NCBI RefSeq assembly: GCF_900109545.1
Contig: NZ_FOAP01000030.1
Span: 1 to 64,000 of the forward strand
Source of the DNA: Stigmatella aurantiaca
GTDB taxonomy: Bacteria; Myxococcota; Myxococcia; Myxococcales; Myxococcaceae
DNA: 64,000 nt
Reading direction: 5' to 3'
The notes under the pieces were generated by a model, which was given only the letters and a program-made list of their open reading frames with translations, did not search any database and was not told where the DNA came from. A program made the position numbers and the translations under genes. Below, piece after piece: positions 7,805 through 17,688 of the stretch (positions are counted from its first letter, which is position 1; the number at the start of each line of letters is the position of its first letter).

Positions 7805-8908
7805 TCAGGCGCCGCGGGCCGGCGCGGCCGTGAGCTTCACCTTCGACATGACGTGATCGATGACCGCCAGCTGCATCAGCACGTTGGACAGCCGCTCCTG
7901 GACGTCCGGATCGTTCTCCAGGACACGCTGGAGTTGCTCGCGCGGAATCCTCGCGGGCCCTGTCAGAAACCCCTCGATGGACTCCAGCGTCTCGCGCTGA
8001 GGCTGGATCTGATCGCGCCGGGCGATGGCGGCCAGCACCAGGGCGATCTTCAGGCGCCGCGCGGCGTCGGCCCGCGTGAGCGAATCCTGCTGCCAGGCCT
8101 CCAGCGCCTGCTGCAGCTCATCGGGCCCGAAGTCCTTGCGCTGGAGGATGGGACGCTCGGCCTCGGCCCAGCGGCGGCGGATCTCCTCGTCCACCAGCGC
8201 CTCAGGCACCTCCACCTGCGTGCGTTCCACCAGCACGTCGAGCACGTGCTCACGGGCCTCGCGCGTGGCCTCATCCGTGCGCTCGTTGGCGAGATCCTCG
8301 CCGAGCTGGCGCATGACGTCCACCAGGGTGGCCCCCTTCCCCATCGATGCGATGAAGGCGGGGGACTCGGCGTCCGGCAGCGACAGCTCGCGCGCCGCCT
8401 TCACGTCCACCAGGAAGCGCGCGGAGGCGCCCCGCAGGGACTCCACCGGATAGTCCGGCGGCAGCGTCAGCGCGATGTCCACCGAGAGCCCCACCTGCCG
8501 GCCCACGAGCGCCTCGAAGAAGCCCGGCAGCAAGGGATCCGGATTCACCAGGGCCCAGCGGTTCTCCCGGATGGAGAAGGGCAGGATCCGGCCCTTCGCA
8601 TAGCCGAGGGTGTCGAGCAGCACCTCGTCGCCCAAGGCGACGGTCTCCGTCTGCGCACGCTCCCGCCGCTGCGCGTGCTCACGCACGAGCTCGGTCAGCC
8701 GGTCGAGGAGATCGTCTTGCGTGAGGGGCCGGGGGGTCAGCTCCGCGGTGAGCCCCTCCAAGGAGGGAGCCTCCACCTCCGGCAACATCACGGGCGCGTT
8801 ATCCAGCGCCAGCGCCGCGGGAATCTTGTTCAGGATCCCATTGATCTGCACATCCCCGCTGAACGCCGCGGACGTGCTGCTTCCCGAACGGTCCTTCTTG
8901 TTGGCCAT
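7805..8908 (-). CDS. Trigger factor-like peptidyl-prolyl isomerase
   Basis: About 367 aa. Residues about 85-175 match the FKBP-type PPIase domain of trigger factor (LLPGFFEALVGRQVGLSVDI, TLPPDYP). Residues about 175-350 match its helical chaperone arm (AREHVLDVLVERTQVEVPEALVDEEI). The N-terminal 80 residues do not show the ribosome-docking signature of true trigger factor, so this looks like a paralogue acting off the ribosome or on special clients. ATG 8908 (MANKKDRSG) is chosen; the longer frame to 9298 is Pro/Arg-rich antisense to the neighbouring gene. Confidence 0.75.
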   Translation of the reverse strand: MANKKDRSGSSTSAAFSGDVQINGILNKIPAALALDNAPVMLPEVEAPSLEGLTAELTPRPLTQDDLLDRLTELVREHAQRRERAQTETVALGDEVLLDTLGYAKGRILPFSIRENRWALVNPDPLLPGFFEALVGRQVGLSVDIALTLPPDYPVESLRGASARFLVDVKAARELSLPDAESPAFIASMGKGATLVDVMRQLGEDLANERTDEATREAREHVLDVLVERTQVEVPEALVDEEIRRRWAEAERPILQRKDFGPDELQQALEAWQQDSLTRADAARRLKIALVLAAIARRDQIQPQRETLESIEGFLTGPARIPREQLQRVLENDPDVQERLSNVLMQLAVIDHVMSKVKLTAAPARGA

Positions 8909-8978
8909 GGTGCCTCGCTCCGGACCTTCGATACCACACCTCGCGCGGAGGCCGAAGGTCCGGAAGAGGCGCGGCAGG

Positions 8979-9977
8979 CTAGAAGAACGAGCCGACGAAG
9001 CTGGAGACCGTCGAGACGGCCGCTCCCACCTGGCTGACGACGGGGATGTTCGTCGCGGCGGCGACGGAGCCCAGCGCGGTGACGCCGCTGGTGGCGAGCT
9101 TGCCCCAGTTCGCATCGCCGCTGCGCACGGCGTTGGCCACCTCCGCCCCGAAGGCGGCGGTGTCCGCGGCGGCGATGGCCACGTTGAGGCCCGGCACGAA
9201 CCGGGAAGCGGCCCGGCCCGCGGTCTCCGCGAGCACGTGGGGCGCCGCGGCGCGCGCGGCGGAGGCACCGGCCCGGGCCGCGGCCTCCAGCCCCTCACCG
9301 GCGGCGCGGGCCGCCACGTTGCGCGTCACCTGGCGCGAGGCACCATCGAGCACCTGCTGCGCGGTCTCGCCCGCCACGCGGTTCACCACCGCGCGGGCCG
9401 CGTCCGGCGCATTCTCGGCCATGGTCCGGGCGGCCGCATCGCGGACCCCGCGGAAGTTGGAGACGAGGTTGCCCGTCTCGATGATGCCCTTGGCAGCGTT
9501 GGCGGCCGTCGAGACGGCGCTCGCCCCGGAGCCGGCCGCGGTGATGCCGTTCTCCACGGTGGCGTTCTGGGCGAAGGCCCGGGCATCCCGGATGGCGGTG
9601 TAGGCGGCGCCCGGAAGCTGGGCGACGCTGGCGGCCGTGCCCGCGATGCCCGCGGCGCGGCTGGCGCGCGTGTTCATCGGCTCGACGGTGGAGCGGGGCT
9701 GGCTGCCGAGGTTCCAGGGGCCGAACGTCTGCTGCCCGCTGACGTTGCGCGTCTGCGTGCCGAGCACCGCGTCCGTGACGCTCTTGACGCCGTTGGCCGC
9801 CCGGTTGACGCCGTTGACCAGGCCGTCGAACCGGTCCTGCGGCTGCGCGGCCGGAGCCGGCGCGGCCCCAGCGGCCGGCGGGACGGGCGGGGTCGTGGCC
9901 GTGCAACGGTCCGGGGCGGCAGGAGTGGGCTGGGACTGCCGGGGAACGCGCGGCTCATCACCAATGCGGGGCGACAT
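8979..9977 (-). CDS. Ala-rich hypothetical protein
   Basis: 332 aa, not recognised. A Pro-rich N-terminus (about 1-50) is followed by a long Ala/Gly/Thr/Val-rich region of predicted small-residue helices (for example AARAGASAARAAAPHVLAETAGRAA), with a C-terminal hydrophobic segment ending in SSFVGSFF. The composition recalls glycine-zipper or pore-forming tails, or a surface filler protein, but that is a guess. No signal peptide is seen. Codon use is GC-rich like its neighbours, so it is probably native. It is transcribed toward the trigger factor-like gene 70 bases away. Confidence 0.6.
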   Translation of the reverse strand: MSPRIGDEPRVPRQSQPTPAAPDRCTATTPPVPPAAGAAPAPAAQPQDRFDGLVNGVNRAANGVKSVTDAVLGTQTRNVSGQQTFGPWNLGSQPRSTVEPMNTRASRAAGIAGTAASVAQLPGAAYTAIRDARAFAQNATVENGITAAGSGASAVSTAANAAKGIIETGNLVSNFRGVRDAAARTMAENAPDAARAVVNRVAGETAQQVLDGASRQVTRNVAARAAGEGLEAAARAGASAARAAAPHVLAETAGRAASRFVPGLNVAIAAADTAAFGAEVANAVRSGDANWGKLATSGVTALGSVAAATNIPVVSQVGAAVSTVSSFVGSFF

Positions 9978-10097
9978 GAATGACTCCAGGAGGTTCGGAG
10001 AGAACGTCTTCGCTGGAGATTATCGGGGTTGGCAGAACAAAGTTGCAGACCCCAGCTTCCCCTACATGTGCCCACACGTGCACGCCTGCATCGCCGC

Positions 10098-10886
10098 TCA
10101 GTGAGCGGCCAGCAGCAGCAACACGTCGATCGGCAAGGAGTTGATGCCGATGCCGAGCGAGGCGTGGAGGGGGCTGGCGACCGAGGAGCCCACGCCCATG
10201 CGCAGGTGTCCCCAGGACCCCCAGCACCACTTCATGCCGAGCTCCCCTCCCACGTTGAAGGTGTGCTTCTGAAACGCCCCTCCAAGGAGCACGGTGGTGT
10301 ACGGCACGAACTGGGACGACAGGTAGTGCTGGTAGCCGAAGGCGGCGTTGAACTCCTCGGCCTTGGGCCCCTTCCAGGCGAAGTGCAGGCCGAGGCTCAA
10401 GCGGCGCGCCTCGAGTGCCATCGGCTGGAACATGTACGCCAGGGCATAGGAGGCCTCCCCCGAGGGCGCGGGCCGCCACTCCCAGAAGACCTCGCGATCC
10501 GGCTTGTTGATGGCGGGCGCCTCCCAGCGGAGCCGCTCGGCCTGGTCGAGATCCGCGGGCGTGCCCCGGGCCTGGTAGAGGTCCGCCAGGGCCCAGGTGG
10601 CCTCTTCGTTCTCCAGCTCGTAGGCGCTGAGCAGCGGGGTCTCGGCGCTCGACAGCTCTCCCCGCTCCATCATGAGCCGCCCCGCGGAGACGCAGTCCTC
10701 GGTGTAGCCCCCTTCGCAGGAGCGGGCAAAGGCATTCTCGGCCTGTTGCCGCTCCCCCTGCCGCAGGAGTTCGGGCGCCCATTCGCTGCAGGCCCACGCG
10801 CGTCCGTTCTCACACGCCGAGGACACATTGCCGGGGGTGGCGCACGCCACGGCCATCAAGGGGAGCACCATCCCGAGGAGCTTCAT
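10098..10886 (-). CDS. Sel1/TPR-like lipoprotein
   Basis: 262 aa. A lipoprotein signal (MAVACATPG, lipobox Cys at residue 15) is followed by Cys-containing helical repeats of Sel1 type, such as AFARSCEGGYTEDCVSAGRLM, to about residue 115. The C-terminal half is aromatic and Gly-rich with alternating strands (LSLGLHFAWKGPK, LGGAFQKHTFNVGGELGMKW) and could pack as a beta-sandwich or small barrel. The location is probably the outer membrane or periplasm. It is a singleton reading away from glgC, and its function is unknown. Confidence 0.7.
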   Translation of the reverse strand: MKLLGMVLPLMAVACATPGNVSSACENGRAWACSEWAPELLRQGERQQAENAFARSCEGGYTEDCVSAGRLMMERGELSSAETPLLSAYELENEEATWALADLYQARGTPADLDQAERLRWEAPAINKPDREVFWEWRPAPSGEASYALAYMFQPMALEARRLSLGLHFAWKGPKAEEFNAAFGYQHYLSSQFVPYTTVLLGGAFQKHTFNVGGELGMKWCWGSWGHLRMGVGSSVASPLHASLGIGINSLPIDVLLLLAAH

Positions 10887-11060
10887 CAGGCGCCCAGCAT
10901 GACACGCGGCGCGGTCTTGCGTTTACTTCGGACTCCAAGAATGGCGCCGCGCGGCGAGGGCCGGCTTGACGCTCTGCGTCTGCTATTGCGCGTGGCACTT
11001 CGGACACTCCGGGTCCGCGGCCTGCTGATATGACGGGCCCAGGAGAGGGACCCCCGACAT

Positions 11061-12308
11061 ATGGCGAAGCACATCCTCGGCATGATCCTGGCCGGCGGCC
11101 AGGGAACGCGTCTGGCACCGCTCACCGCGAAGCGCTCGAAGCCCGCCGTCCCATTCGGCTCCAAGTTCCGCATCATCGACTTCGCGCTCAACAACTTCAT
11201 CAACTCCGGCATCTACTCCATCTACGTCCTGACGCAGTTCAAGGCGCAGTCGCTCACCGAGCACATCCAGCGCGGCTGGCGCTTCGGCTCGTTCCTGTCG
11301 GACTACTTCATCACGCTGGTGCCCGCGCAGATGTACCGCTTCGAGGAGCTGGGGCCCGTGTGGTACCGGGGCACGGCGGACGCCATCTACCAGAACCTTC
11401 ACCTGGTGGAGAACCACGGCGCCGAGCACGTGGCCATCTTCTCCGGCGACCACATCTACAAGATGAACGTGGCGCACATGCTGGAGATGCACGAGGCCCA
11501 GCGCGCGGACATCACCATCGCCGCGTACCCGACGCCGCTCGCGGACGCGCACCGCTTCGGCATCATGCAGGTGGATGAGCGCGGCCGCGTCACCGAGTTC
11601 CAGGAGAAGCCCAAGGACGCCAAGCCCATGCCGGACCGGCCCACCATGGCCCTGGCCAGCATGGGCAACTACATCTTCCGCCGCCAGGTGCTCCAGGACC
11701 TCTTGGAGATGGATGCGCGCGAGGAGGGCTCCCAGCACGACTTCGGCAAGAACATCCTCCCCAAGGCGCTGAAGGACGGCTACCACATCCAGTACTACGA
11801 CTTCACCCGCAACCCCATCCCGGGGCGCGAGGGGGGACCCAACACGTACTGGCGGGACGTGGGCACGCTCGAGGCCTACCACGAGGCCTCCATGGACCTG
11901 GTCTCGGTCAACCCGGAGTTCGACCTGTACAACCCCGAGTGGGCCCTGCGCACGGCGAATGAGTACAGCCCACCGGCGAAGTTCGTCCACGAGTCCGGGG
12001 ACCGGATGGGCCGGGCGCTCAACTCCCTGGTGGCCGGTGGCTGCATCGTCTCCGGCGGCACGGTGCGCGAGAGCATCCTCTTCCGCTGGGCGCGGGTGAA
12101 CTCGTACGCGGAGGTGGAGCGCTCGGTGCTCTTCGACGGGGTGGACATCGGCCGCCACGCCAAGGTGAAGAACGCCATCATCGACAAGGGCGTGCGCGTG
12201 CCGCCCAACGCGCGCGTCGGCTATGATGTGGCGCAGGACAAGGCGCGCGGCTTCACCGTGACCGACACGGGCATCGTCGTCGTTCCGAAGAACTACCGGT
12301 TCGTCTGA
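11061..12308 (+). CDS. glgC: Glucose-1-phosphate adenylyltransferase
   Basis: 415 aa, the usual GlgC length. It converts glucose-1-phosphate and ATP to ADP-glucose for glycogen synthesis. The nucleotidyltransferase N-terminus has [16 protein letters not shown] and [15 protein letters not shown]. The middle has [14 protein letters not shown] and [14 protein letters not shown], and the C-terminus is a left-handed beta-helix with hexapeptide-like repeats ([21 protein letters not shown]). ATG 11061 gives the standard start MAKHILGMI. It is first in a plus-strand group with two hydrolase genes. Myxobacteria store glycogen and trehalose around development. Confidence 0.95.
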   Translation: MAKHILGMILAGGQGTRLAPLTAKRSKPAVPFGSKFRIIDFALNNFINSGIYSIYVLTQFKAQSLTEHIQRGWRFGSFLSDYFITLVPAQMYRFEELGPVWYRGTADAIYQNLHLVENHGAEHVAIFSGDHIYKMNVAHMLEMHEAQRADITIAAYPTPLADAHRFGIMQVDERGRVTEFQEKPKDAKPMPDRPTMALASMGNYIFRRQVLQDLLEMDAREEGSQHDFGKNILPKALKDGYHIQYYDFTRNPIPGREGGPNTYWRDVGTLEAYHEASMDLVSVNPEFDLYNPEWALRTANEYSPPAKFVHESGDRMGRALNSLVAGGCIVSGGTVRESILFRWARVNSYAEVERSVLFDGVDIGRHAKVKNAIIDKGVRVPPNARVGYDVAQDKARGFTVTDTGIVVVPKNYRFV

Positions 12309-12339
12309 GGCCTGGACGAGCCTTCGAGGCGGAACACGT

Positions 12340-13494
12340 GTGAGGCGGAGACTCCGGTTTGCCCTCCTGGCGGTGCTGGCCCTGAGCCTGCTGGGGCTCC
12401 TCCTCGCCGCGCCGGATTACGTGCGCGGCCTCTCGCTGGTGCTCCGGGCCACCGGCAGGCACGGCGGCTGGGCAGGCACCCTCACCTCCTGGAGGACGCA
12501 GCCTGTCGAAGTCACCGAGCTCCAGGTGCCCTCCCGGCACGGCCCCCTGCGCGCCCGTTTCTACCGGCCCCGGGAGCACCGGGGCCACACGGTGGTGCTG
12601 ACCTCGGGCGTCCACGCGGACGGCATCGACGAGCCCCGGCTGGTGATGCTGGCCCGGGCGCTGGCCACCGAGGGGGTGCCCGTGCTCACCCCCGAGCCGG
12701 TGGATCTGCTCCGGTATGAAATCACCCCACGCCTCACGGACATGGTCGAGGACGCGGCCACCTGGACCGCCTCGCAGCCCAACCTCGCCCCCGATGGCAA
12801 GGTGAGCCTCTTCGGGATCAGCTTCTCGGGCGGGCTCTCCGTGGTGGCCGCCGGAAGGCCGGGGCTGAAGGACAAGGTGGCGGCCACGCTGTCTTTCGGG
12901 GGCCATGGCGACCTGTCGCGCGTGCTGGCCTTCCTGTGCACCGGCGTGAAGCCCGATGGCCAGCGCCTGAAGCCCCATGACTACGGCGTGGTGGTCATCC
13001 TGCTCAACGTGGCCGGACAGCTTGTTCCTCCAGAGCAGGTGGAGCCCCTGCGCGAGGCCATCCGCACCTTCCTGCGGGCCTCGCACCTCACCTTGACGGA
13101 TCCCCAGCGGGCCGAGGAGACCTTCGCGGAAGCCCGGCGGATGCAGGCCCGCCTGCCCGAGCCCGCCGCGCGCTTGATGGGCTCCGTCAACACGCGCGAT
13201 GTGGCCGCGCTCGGGCCGCTGCTCCTGCCCTACGTCCAGTCGTTCGCGGCGGACGCCTCACTCTCCCCGGAGCGCTCGCCTCCGCCGGTGGCGCCCGTCT
13301 ACCTGCTACACGGCGCGGACGACACGGTCATCCCCGCGATCGAGTCGGCCCTCCTGCGCCAGGCGCTGGAGCCGCACACCGAGGTCCACCGCCTCGCCAC
13401 CCCACTCATCACCCATGCCGAGTTCGACCCGAAAACAGGCATCGTGGACATTCTCAAACTGATTGCCTTGTGGTCCGGGTTGCTCTCGGAATAG
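12340..13494 (+). CDS. Membrane-anchored alpha/beta hydrolase
   Basis: 384 aa, starting at GTG 12340, 31 bases after glgC. An N-terminal hydrophobic helix (FALLAVLALSLLGLLLA) is a signal anchor. The hydrolase core has the nucleophile elbow GISFSGG, an acidic residue in the HGADDTVIP segment, and a late His in THAEFDP. The substrate is unknown. The next gene is also an alpha/beta hydrolase, 9 bases away, so the two probably form one transcript, perhaps with glgC. Confidence 0.75.
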   Translation: MRRRLRFALLAVLALSLLGLLLAAPDYVRGLSLVLRATGRHGGWAGTLTSWRTQPVEVTELQVPSRHGPLRARFYRPREHRGHTVVLTSGVHADGIDEPRLVMLARALATEGVPVLTPEPVDLLRYEITPRLTDMVEDAATWTASQPNLAPDGKVSLFGISFSGGLSVVAAGRPGLKDKVAATLSFGGHGDLSRVLAFLCTGVKPDGQRLKPHDYGVVVILLNVAGQLVPPEQVEPLREAIRTFLRASHLTLTDPQRAEETFAEARRMQARLPEPAARLMGSVNTRDVAALGPLLLPYVQSFAADASLSPERSPPPVAPVYLLHGADDTVIPAIESALLRQALEPHTEVHRLATPLITHAEFDPKTGIVDILKLIALWSGLLSE

Positions 13495-13503
13495 AGGGTA
13501 ATC

Positions 13504-14220
13504 ATGTTTTTTCACACGTCGCGGCTCTCCCTGGCGGGGGTGCCCGCGCTGACCGTTCATGCAGGCCCGCGCGAGGACGCGCTGCAGCGGGGCGTGGTGC
13601 TCTTCTTTCACGGCCTGGGCGGTTCCAAGGAAGTCCACGAGCGTGAGCTGCAGCGGTTCGCCGAGCGCGGCCTCTTCGCGGTGGGCGTGGATGCCGTGGG
13701 TCATGGGGAGCGGCGCTTCCCGGACTTCGACGAGCGCCTGAACCAGGGCCATCCCCACTTCCACGGGGAGTTCCTGAACGTGATTCACGGCAGCGCGCAC
13801 GAGGTGCCCGCGCTGCTCGACACGCTGGTCACCCACCACGGAGCAAACCCGGCGCGGCTGAGCGTGGGCGGTGTCTCGCTGGGCGGGTTCATCACCTACG
13901 GGGCGCTGCTCGCGGAGCGGAGGCTCCACGCCGCCGTGCCCCTGCTGGGCTCGCCCCTCTGGGACGACGCCCTCCCCCACAGCCCCCATCGCCACCCGGA
14001 GCGCCTCTTCCCCGTGGCGCTCTTCAGCCAGACGGCGGGGCTGGACGAGGTGGTGTCCCCGCAGGGTGCCCGGGAGTTCCACGCGCGGCTGGAGCCACTC
14101 TATGCCTCATCGCCGGGGAGGCTGCGCTACCGGGAGTTTCCCCAGTCCGCCCACATGATGCGGCCCGAGGACTGGGAAGAGGCCATCGGCGATGCGGCGG
14201 ACTGGCTCGTCCGCCCCTGA
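13504..14220 (+). CDS. Cytoplasmic alpha/beta hydrolase (esterase/peptidase S9-like)
   Basis: 238 aa without a signal peptide. The oxyanion-loop motif VLFFHGLGGSKE is at about residues 32-43. The nucleophile motif is GGVSLGG, and a C-terminal His lies in QSAHMM. The architecture matches small prolyl-oligopeptidase-like or dienelactone hydrolase-type esterases; specificity is not readable. It follows the preceding hydrolase gene by 9 bases and precedes a secreted beta-helix gene that has its own AGGAG ribosome site. Confidence 0.8.
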   Translation: MFFHTSRLSLAGVPALTVHAGPREDALQRGVVLFFHGLGGSKEVHERELQRFAERGLFAVGVDAVGHGERRFPDFDERLNQGHPHFHGEFLNVIHGSAHEVPALLDTLVTHHGANPARLSVGGVSLGGFITYGALLAERRLHAAVPLLGSPLWDDALPHSPHRHPERLFPVALFSQTAGLDEVVSPQGAREFHARLEPLYASSPGRLRYREFPQSAHMMRPEDWEEAIGDAADWLVRP

Positions 14221-14248
14221 CTTGCGTTCACCCCCACAGGAGCCCTCC

Positions 14249-16072
14249 ATGTCCCCCACCTTGAACCGATCTTCCTCCTGGCTTCTCGCCCTGTGCCTGG
14301 GCCTCCCAGGGCTCGCGGGCGCCGCGGAGCCCCAGACGCCCTATGGCTCCAACACCTTTCCCGGCGCCATCCGGGCCTATGACTTCGACCAGGGCGGAGA
14401 GGGCGTCGCCTACCACGACCTGGATCCCGCCACGGGCACCCAGACGTACCGGCCCACCGAGGGCGTGGACATCGGGGTTCGCGGCTCGGGAGACCTCGAG
14501 GTCCGGGGCGCTCCAGGCGAGTGGCTCGAATACACGGTCACCGTCCCCCAGACGGGGCGCTACGCGCTGAGCCTCTCCTACTCCATGGCGAGCGGAGGTG
14601 GCAGCGTCAGCCTCTCGGTGGATGGCGCGGCCGCGGTGCCAGTGGCCCTCGTGGGCACCGGAGGCCATGGGACCTTCAAGAGCCACACGGTTCCCACGGC
14701 CTTCGATGTCACGGCGGGCACCCACGTCATCCGCCTGACGTTCACCGGCAGCACCACGTACCTGCGGCAGATCGCCTCCACGCAGTTGCCCGGCCGCGCC
14801 CTCTATCTGAGCCGCTCGGGCGCGGGCACCCTGGATGGCTCCAACTGGAGCAATGCCTTGCCGGTGAGCCAGCTCTCCACCGTGCTCAATCAGACGATGG
14901 TGCCCGGGGACACGCTGTACGTGGCCGGTGGCCTCTATGACAGCTCGACGCCGTTCTCCTTCTCCCTCTCGACGAGCGGCACGGAGACGCTGCCCAAGAA
15001 GGTGGTGGGCGTGGACCTGGGCCAGGGCCTGCCCGTCTTCAAGGGCCGGTGGAGCCCCACGGACCCGGGCAACTCCAACAAGAGCTACGCGTTCCTCCGG
15101 TTCACGAACGCACACCACTGGGACATCTCGAACCTCCAGGCGGAGAGCTACTACTACGGCGTGCGGGCCGACACGTCCTCCCACCTCGTGCTGAGCCAGC
15201 TCCAGCTCCACCGTGTCCGGGAAGGCCTCGCCGCCAGCAACCTGGCGAACACGAAGTTCCTCCGGTCGCAGGCGCTCCGGTACACCAAGCGGGGCATCCG
15301 CCTGATCGAAAACGTGTCGGACCTGCTCGTGGAGGACTTCACCGCGGACGCCACGATGGGGGACACGGCCTGGGCCACGGAGGCCTACCCCTTCGGCGTC
15401 TCCGTGGAGAACCCGGCGGACGCCACCCTGGGCTCGCATGACGTGGTGTTCAACCGCGTCACCGCCCGCAACAACACGTACACCTCCGCGGACACGGGCG
15501 CCTACCAGAACGGCGACGGCTTCTCCCTGGAGCGCACCGCCTACCGCATCTCCTTCCTGAACTCCGCCGCGTACGACAACACCGACGGCGGCTGGGACGA
15601 CAAGTCCCAGGCGCCCTACTACGAGAACTGCGTGGCGCTGCGGAACAAGCGGAACTTCCGCCTCTGGAACGACAGCGCGCAGCCGGCGACGCTGAACAAC
15701 GTCCTCGGTGCCTATGCGCGCAAGGTCGACTCCTACTCGACCGCGGGCCTGTGGTCCCAGGGCTACGTGGAGGTGTACGGCTCCACGTTCTACGCGAACG
15801 CCCAGAGCGAGATCGTCCTCGAGAACAACAGCACCCCCGCGGCGCGCGTGAAGCTCGTGAACACGATCGTCTCGGACGCGGGACCGTGTGGTGCCGCGGC
15901 CTCCAAGGAGGGCGGGACGACGCTGGAGCTGGTCAACTCCGTGGTCTGCGATGGTGCGAGTGGAACGCCCGTGCCACTCCAGGCGCCCAGCAGCACCTGG
16001 ACGGGTGCCCCCGCCAACGCCTTCACGCCCGTGAATCCGGCTGTCACACAGGGATACCGGCCCAGCCCCTGA
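14249..16072 (+). CDS. Secreted CBM-like plus parallel beta-helix protein
   Basis: About 607 aa. A classical signal peptide (WLLALCLGLPGLAGAAE) is followed by a beta-sandwich module of CBM6/carbohydrate-binding type (about 25-190; YDFDQGGEGVAYHD, VDIGVRGSGDLEV, GEWLEYTVTV). A right-handed parallel beta-helix (about 195-600) has repeated polar-turn strands (HWDISNLQAESYYYGV, FLRSQALRYTKRGIRL). The fold is that of pectate lyases and other polysaccharide lyases or hydrolases, so an extracellular polysaccharide substrate is likely. ATG 14249 has AGGAG just upstream; the in-frame start at 14192 lies inside the hydrolase gene. Confidence 0.8.
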   Translation: MSPTLNRSSSWLLALCLGLPGLAGAAEPQTPYGSNTFPGAIRAYDFDQGGEGVAYHDLDPATGTQTYRPTEGVDIGVRGSGDLEVRGAPGEWLEYTVTVPQTGRYALSLSYSMASGGGSVSLSVDGAAAVPVALVGTGGHGTFKSHTVPTAFDVTAGTHVIRLTFTGSTTYLRQIASTQLPGRALYLSRSGAGTLDGSNWSNALPVSQLSTVLNQTMVPGDTLYVAGGLYDSSTPFSFSLSTSGTETLPKKVVGVDLGQGLPVFKGRWSPTDPGNSNKSYAFLRFTNAHHWDISNLQAESYYYGVRADTSSHLVLSQLQLHRVREGLAASNLANTKFLRSQALRYTKRGIRLIENVSDLLVEDFTADATMGDTAWATEAYPFGVSVENPADATLGSHDVVFNRVTARNNTYTSADTGAYQNGDGFSLERTAYRISFLNSAAYDNTDGGWDDKSQAPYYENCVALRNKRNFRLWNDSAQPATLNNVLGAYARKVDSYSTAGLWSQGYVEVYGSTFYANAQSEIVLENNSTPAARVKLVNTIVSDAGPCGAAASKEGGTTLELVNSVVCDGASGTPVPLQAPSSTWTGAPANAFTPVNPAVTQGYRPSP

Positions 16073-16224
16073 TGTGGGCGCGCGAGCGCCACAGGTGCGG
16101 AGAGACCACCGCGCGCCCCCCGTTGCATCACCGTCCACTGGGATGAGTCCCCTTGTGGCGCTCTTCCCCCATGGAGAACTTCGGTTCCGCGACAGGGTCA
16201 TGTGGGCAACGCGGAGGGAAAAGG

Positions 16225-17673
16225 ATGACACGGGGCAAGGGTCTTCAACGGGTCTTCACCGGCGCAACCAGCGTGGTCTCCTGTCTCTTTGTGTTGGCAT
16301 GTGGGTCCGAGGGCGAGTGGGTCTCCACCGGCTCCACCTACTTCGACCAGGTGGAGCAGCTCCAGGCGAAGGATCCCGGCCCCTCGGAGCCCACGGGGAA
16401 GAGCTGGTTCGTCAGCCCCCAGGGCTCGGATGAGGGCCGCGGCACGCGCGAGTCCCCGCTGCGCACCCTCACCCGGGCCGCGTCGCTCGCCAAGGCGGGC
16501 GATGCCATCCGGGTGCTCCCGGGCGTGTACGCCGAGAACCTCGTCCTGGAATCCAAGGGCACCGAGGCGCCCGTGTTCCTCCGCGGGGAGGGCTCACCTC
16601 GCCCTACCCTGGTGCCGGGCCCGCGGGCGCGCGGCGCGCTCATCCACGTGAAGGGACGCTGGCGGCTGGAGAACCTCCACGTGGATGTGGGTGGCGCGCC
16701 GATGATCGCCGTCGCCTTCGACCCGGGCGCCCACCACTCCGTGCTGTCCAACAGTGAGCTTCACCACGGAACCGCGGGCACGGGTGTGCTCGTGGAGGGC
16801 GCGGACCACGTCACCCTCCAGCACAACACCCTTCACCACTTCGTCAAGCCGGGGGATGACTCCCACGGGGTGACGGTGGTGGGCCCGTCGCGCAACACGG
16901 TCATCTGGGACAACGACATCCACCACAACTCCGGTGACTCCATCCAGTGCCAGGAGGGCAACGGCCCCGCAGAGGCCGTGCTCATCGACGGCAACACGCT
17001 GCACGCGGATGGGGAGAACGCGGTGGACATCAAGCGGTGCCACCAGGTGCTCGTGCGCAACAACCGCATGTTCGGCTTTCCCAACCTGGAGCTGCGCAAC
17101 GCGGGCACCTCGGCCGGCGAGGCCATCGTCATCCACGAGGCCGCCGTGGGCGTCAAGCTGCAGAACAACGACATCTCGGACGCGGGCCGCGGCATCTCCG
17201 TGGTGGGCGGCAGCGCGGTGCCCGAAGGCATCTGGATGGAGGGCAACTCCATCCGGGACATCCACAGCCGCACGAAGGGCAACGGCCATGGCATCCGCGT
17301 CGAGACGGCCAAGAACGTGAGGGTGCAGGACAACGCCCTGGCGAACACGGCCAGCTACGGGATGATGCTGGCCGCGGACGGCAAGGAAGTCACCGGCCTC
17401 GTCATCCGCAACAACGCCCTGCGGGGCGGCGCGCAGTCCCTCCTGCTGCGCCTGGGGCACGAGCGGTTCCGCCCCGGCCTCATCCTGGAGGGCAACCACT
17501 ACGCCCGCGGCGGCATCCTCCAGGCCGACGGCGTGAACGAGAAGCTGGGCGGCGCGTACGCCCACCTCGAGCAGGAGTTCTCCGGCGAGCGGCTGACCCT
17601 GTCCTCCCAGGCGAGCCTCGATGCGTGGCGGCAGGTGCTCGAGGCGGATGTGGGCGCGGGGCTGCTGGAGTAA
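16225..17673 (+). CDS. Beta-helix lipoprotein (DUF1565/NosD-like)
   Basis: About 482 aa. The signal sequence ends in a lipobox (SCLFVLACGSE), so it is probably outer-membrane bound. The first helix coils carry the DUF1565-type start WFVSPQGSDEGRGTRESPLRTL, followed by right-handed beta-helix repeats with stacked Asn and His (VLSNSELHHGTAGTGVLVEG, VIWDNDIHHNSGDSI, VLVRNNRMFGFPNLELRN). Such lipoproteins in myxobacteria are generally presumed to bind or cut polysaccharides. ATG 16225 is chosen for its signal peptide and the upstream GAGGGAAAAGG. It is separate from the beta-helix gene upstream by 152 bases. Confidence 0.8.
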   Translation: MTRGKGLQRVFTGATSVVSCLFVLACGSEGEWVSTGSTYFDQVEQLQAKDPGPSEPTGKSWFVSPQGSDEGRGTRESPLRTLTRAASLAKAGDAIRVLPGVYAENLVLESKGTEAPVFLRGEGSPRPTLVPGPRARGALIHVKGRWRLENLHVDVGGAPMIAVAFDPGAHHSVLSNSELHHGTAGTGVLVEGADHVTLQHNTLHHFVKPGDDSHGVTVVGPSRNTVIWDNDIHHNSGDSIQCQEGNGPAEAVLIDGNTLHADGENAVDIKRCHQVLVRNNRMFGFPNLELRNAGTSAGEAIVIHEAAVGVKLQNNDISDAGRGISVVGGSAVPEGIWMEGNSIRDIHSRTKGNGHGIRVETAKNVRVQDNALANTASYGMMLAADGKEVTGLVIRNNALRGGAQSLLLRLGHERFRPGLILEGNHYARGGILQADGVNEKLGGAYAHLEQEFSGERLTLSSQASLDAWRQVLEADVGAGLLE

Positions 17674-17688
17674 GGCCCCTGGCCGGGC

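Noticed and set aside
10029-11033. Plus-strand open frame opposite the Sel1-like lipoprotein
   Set aside because: Composition is that of an antisense frame, while the minus-strand frame has a good lipoprotein signal and repeats.
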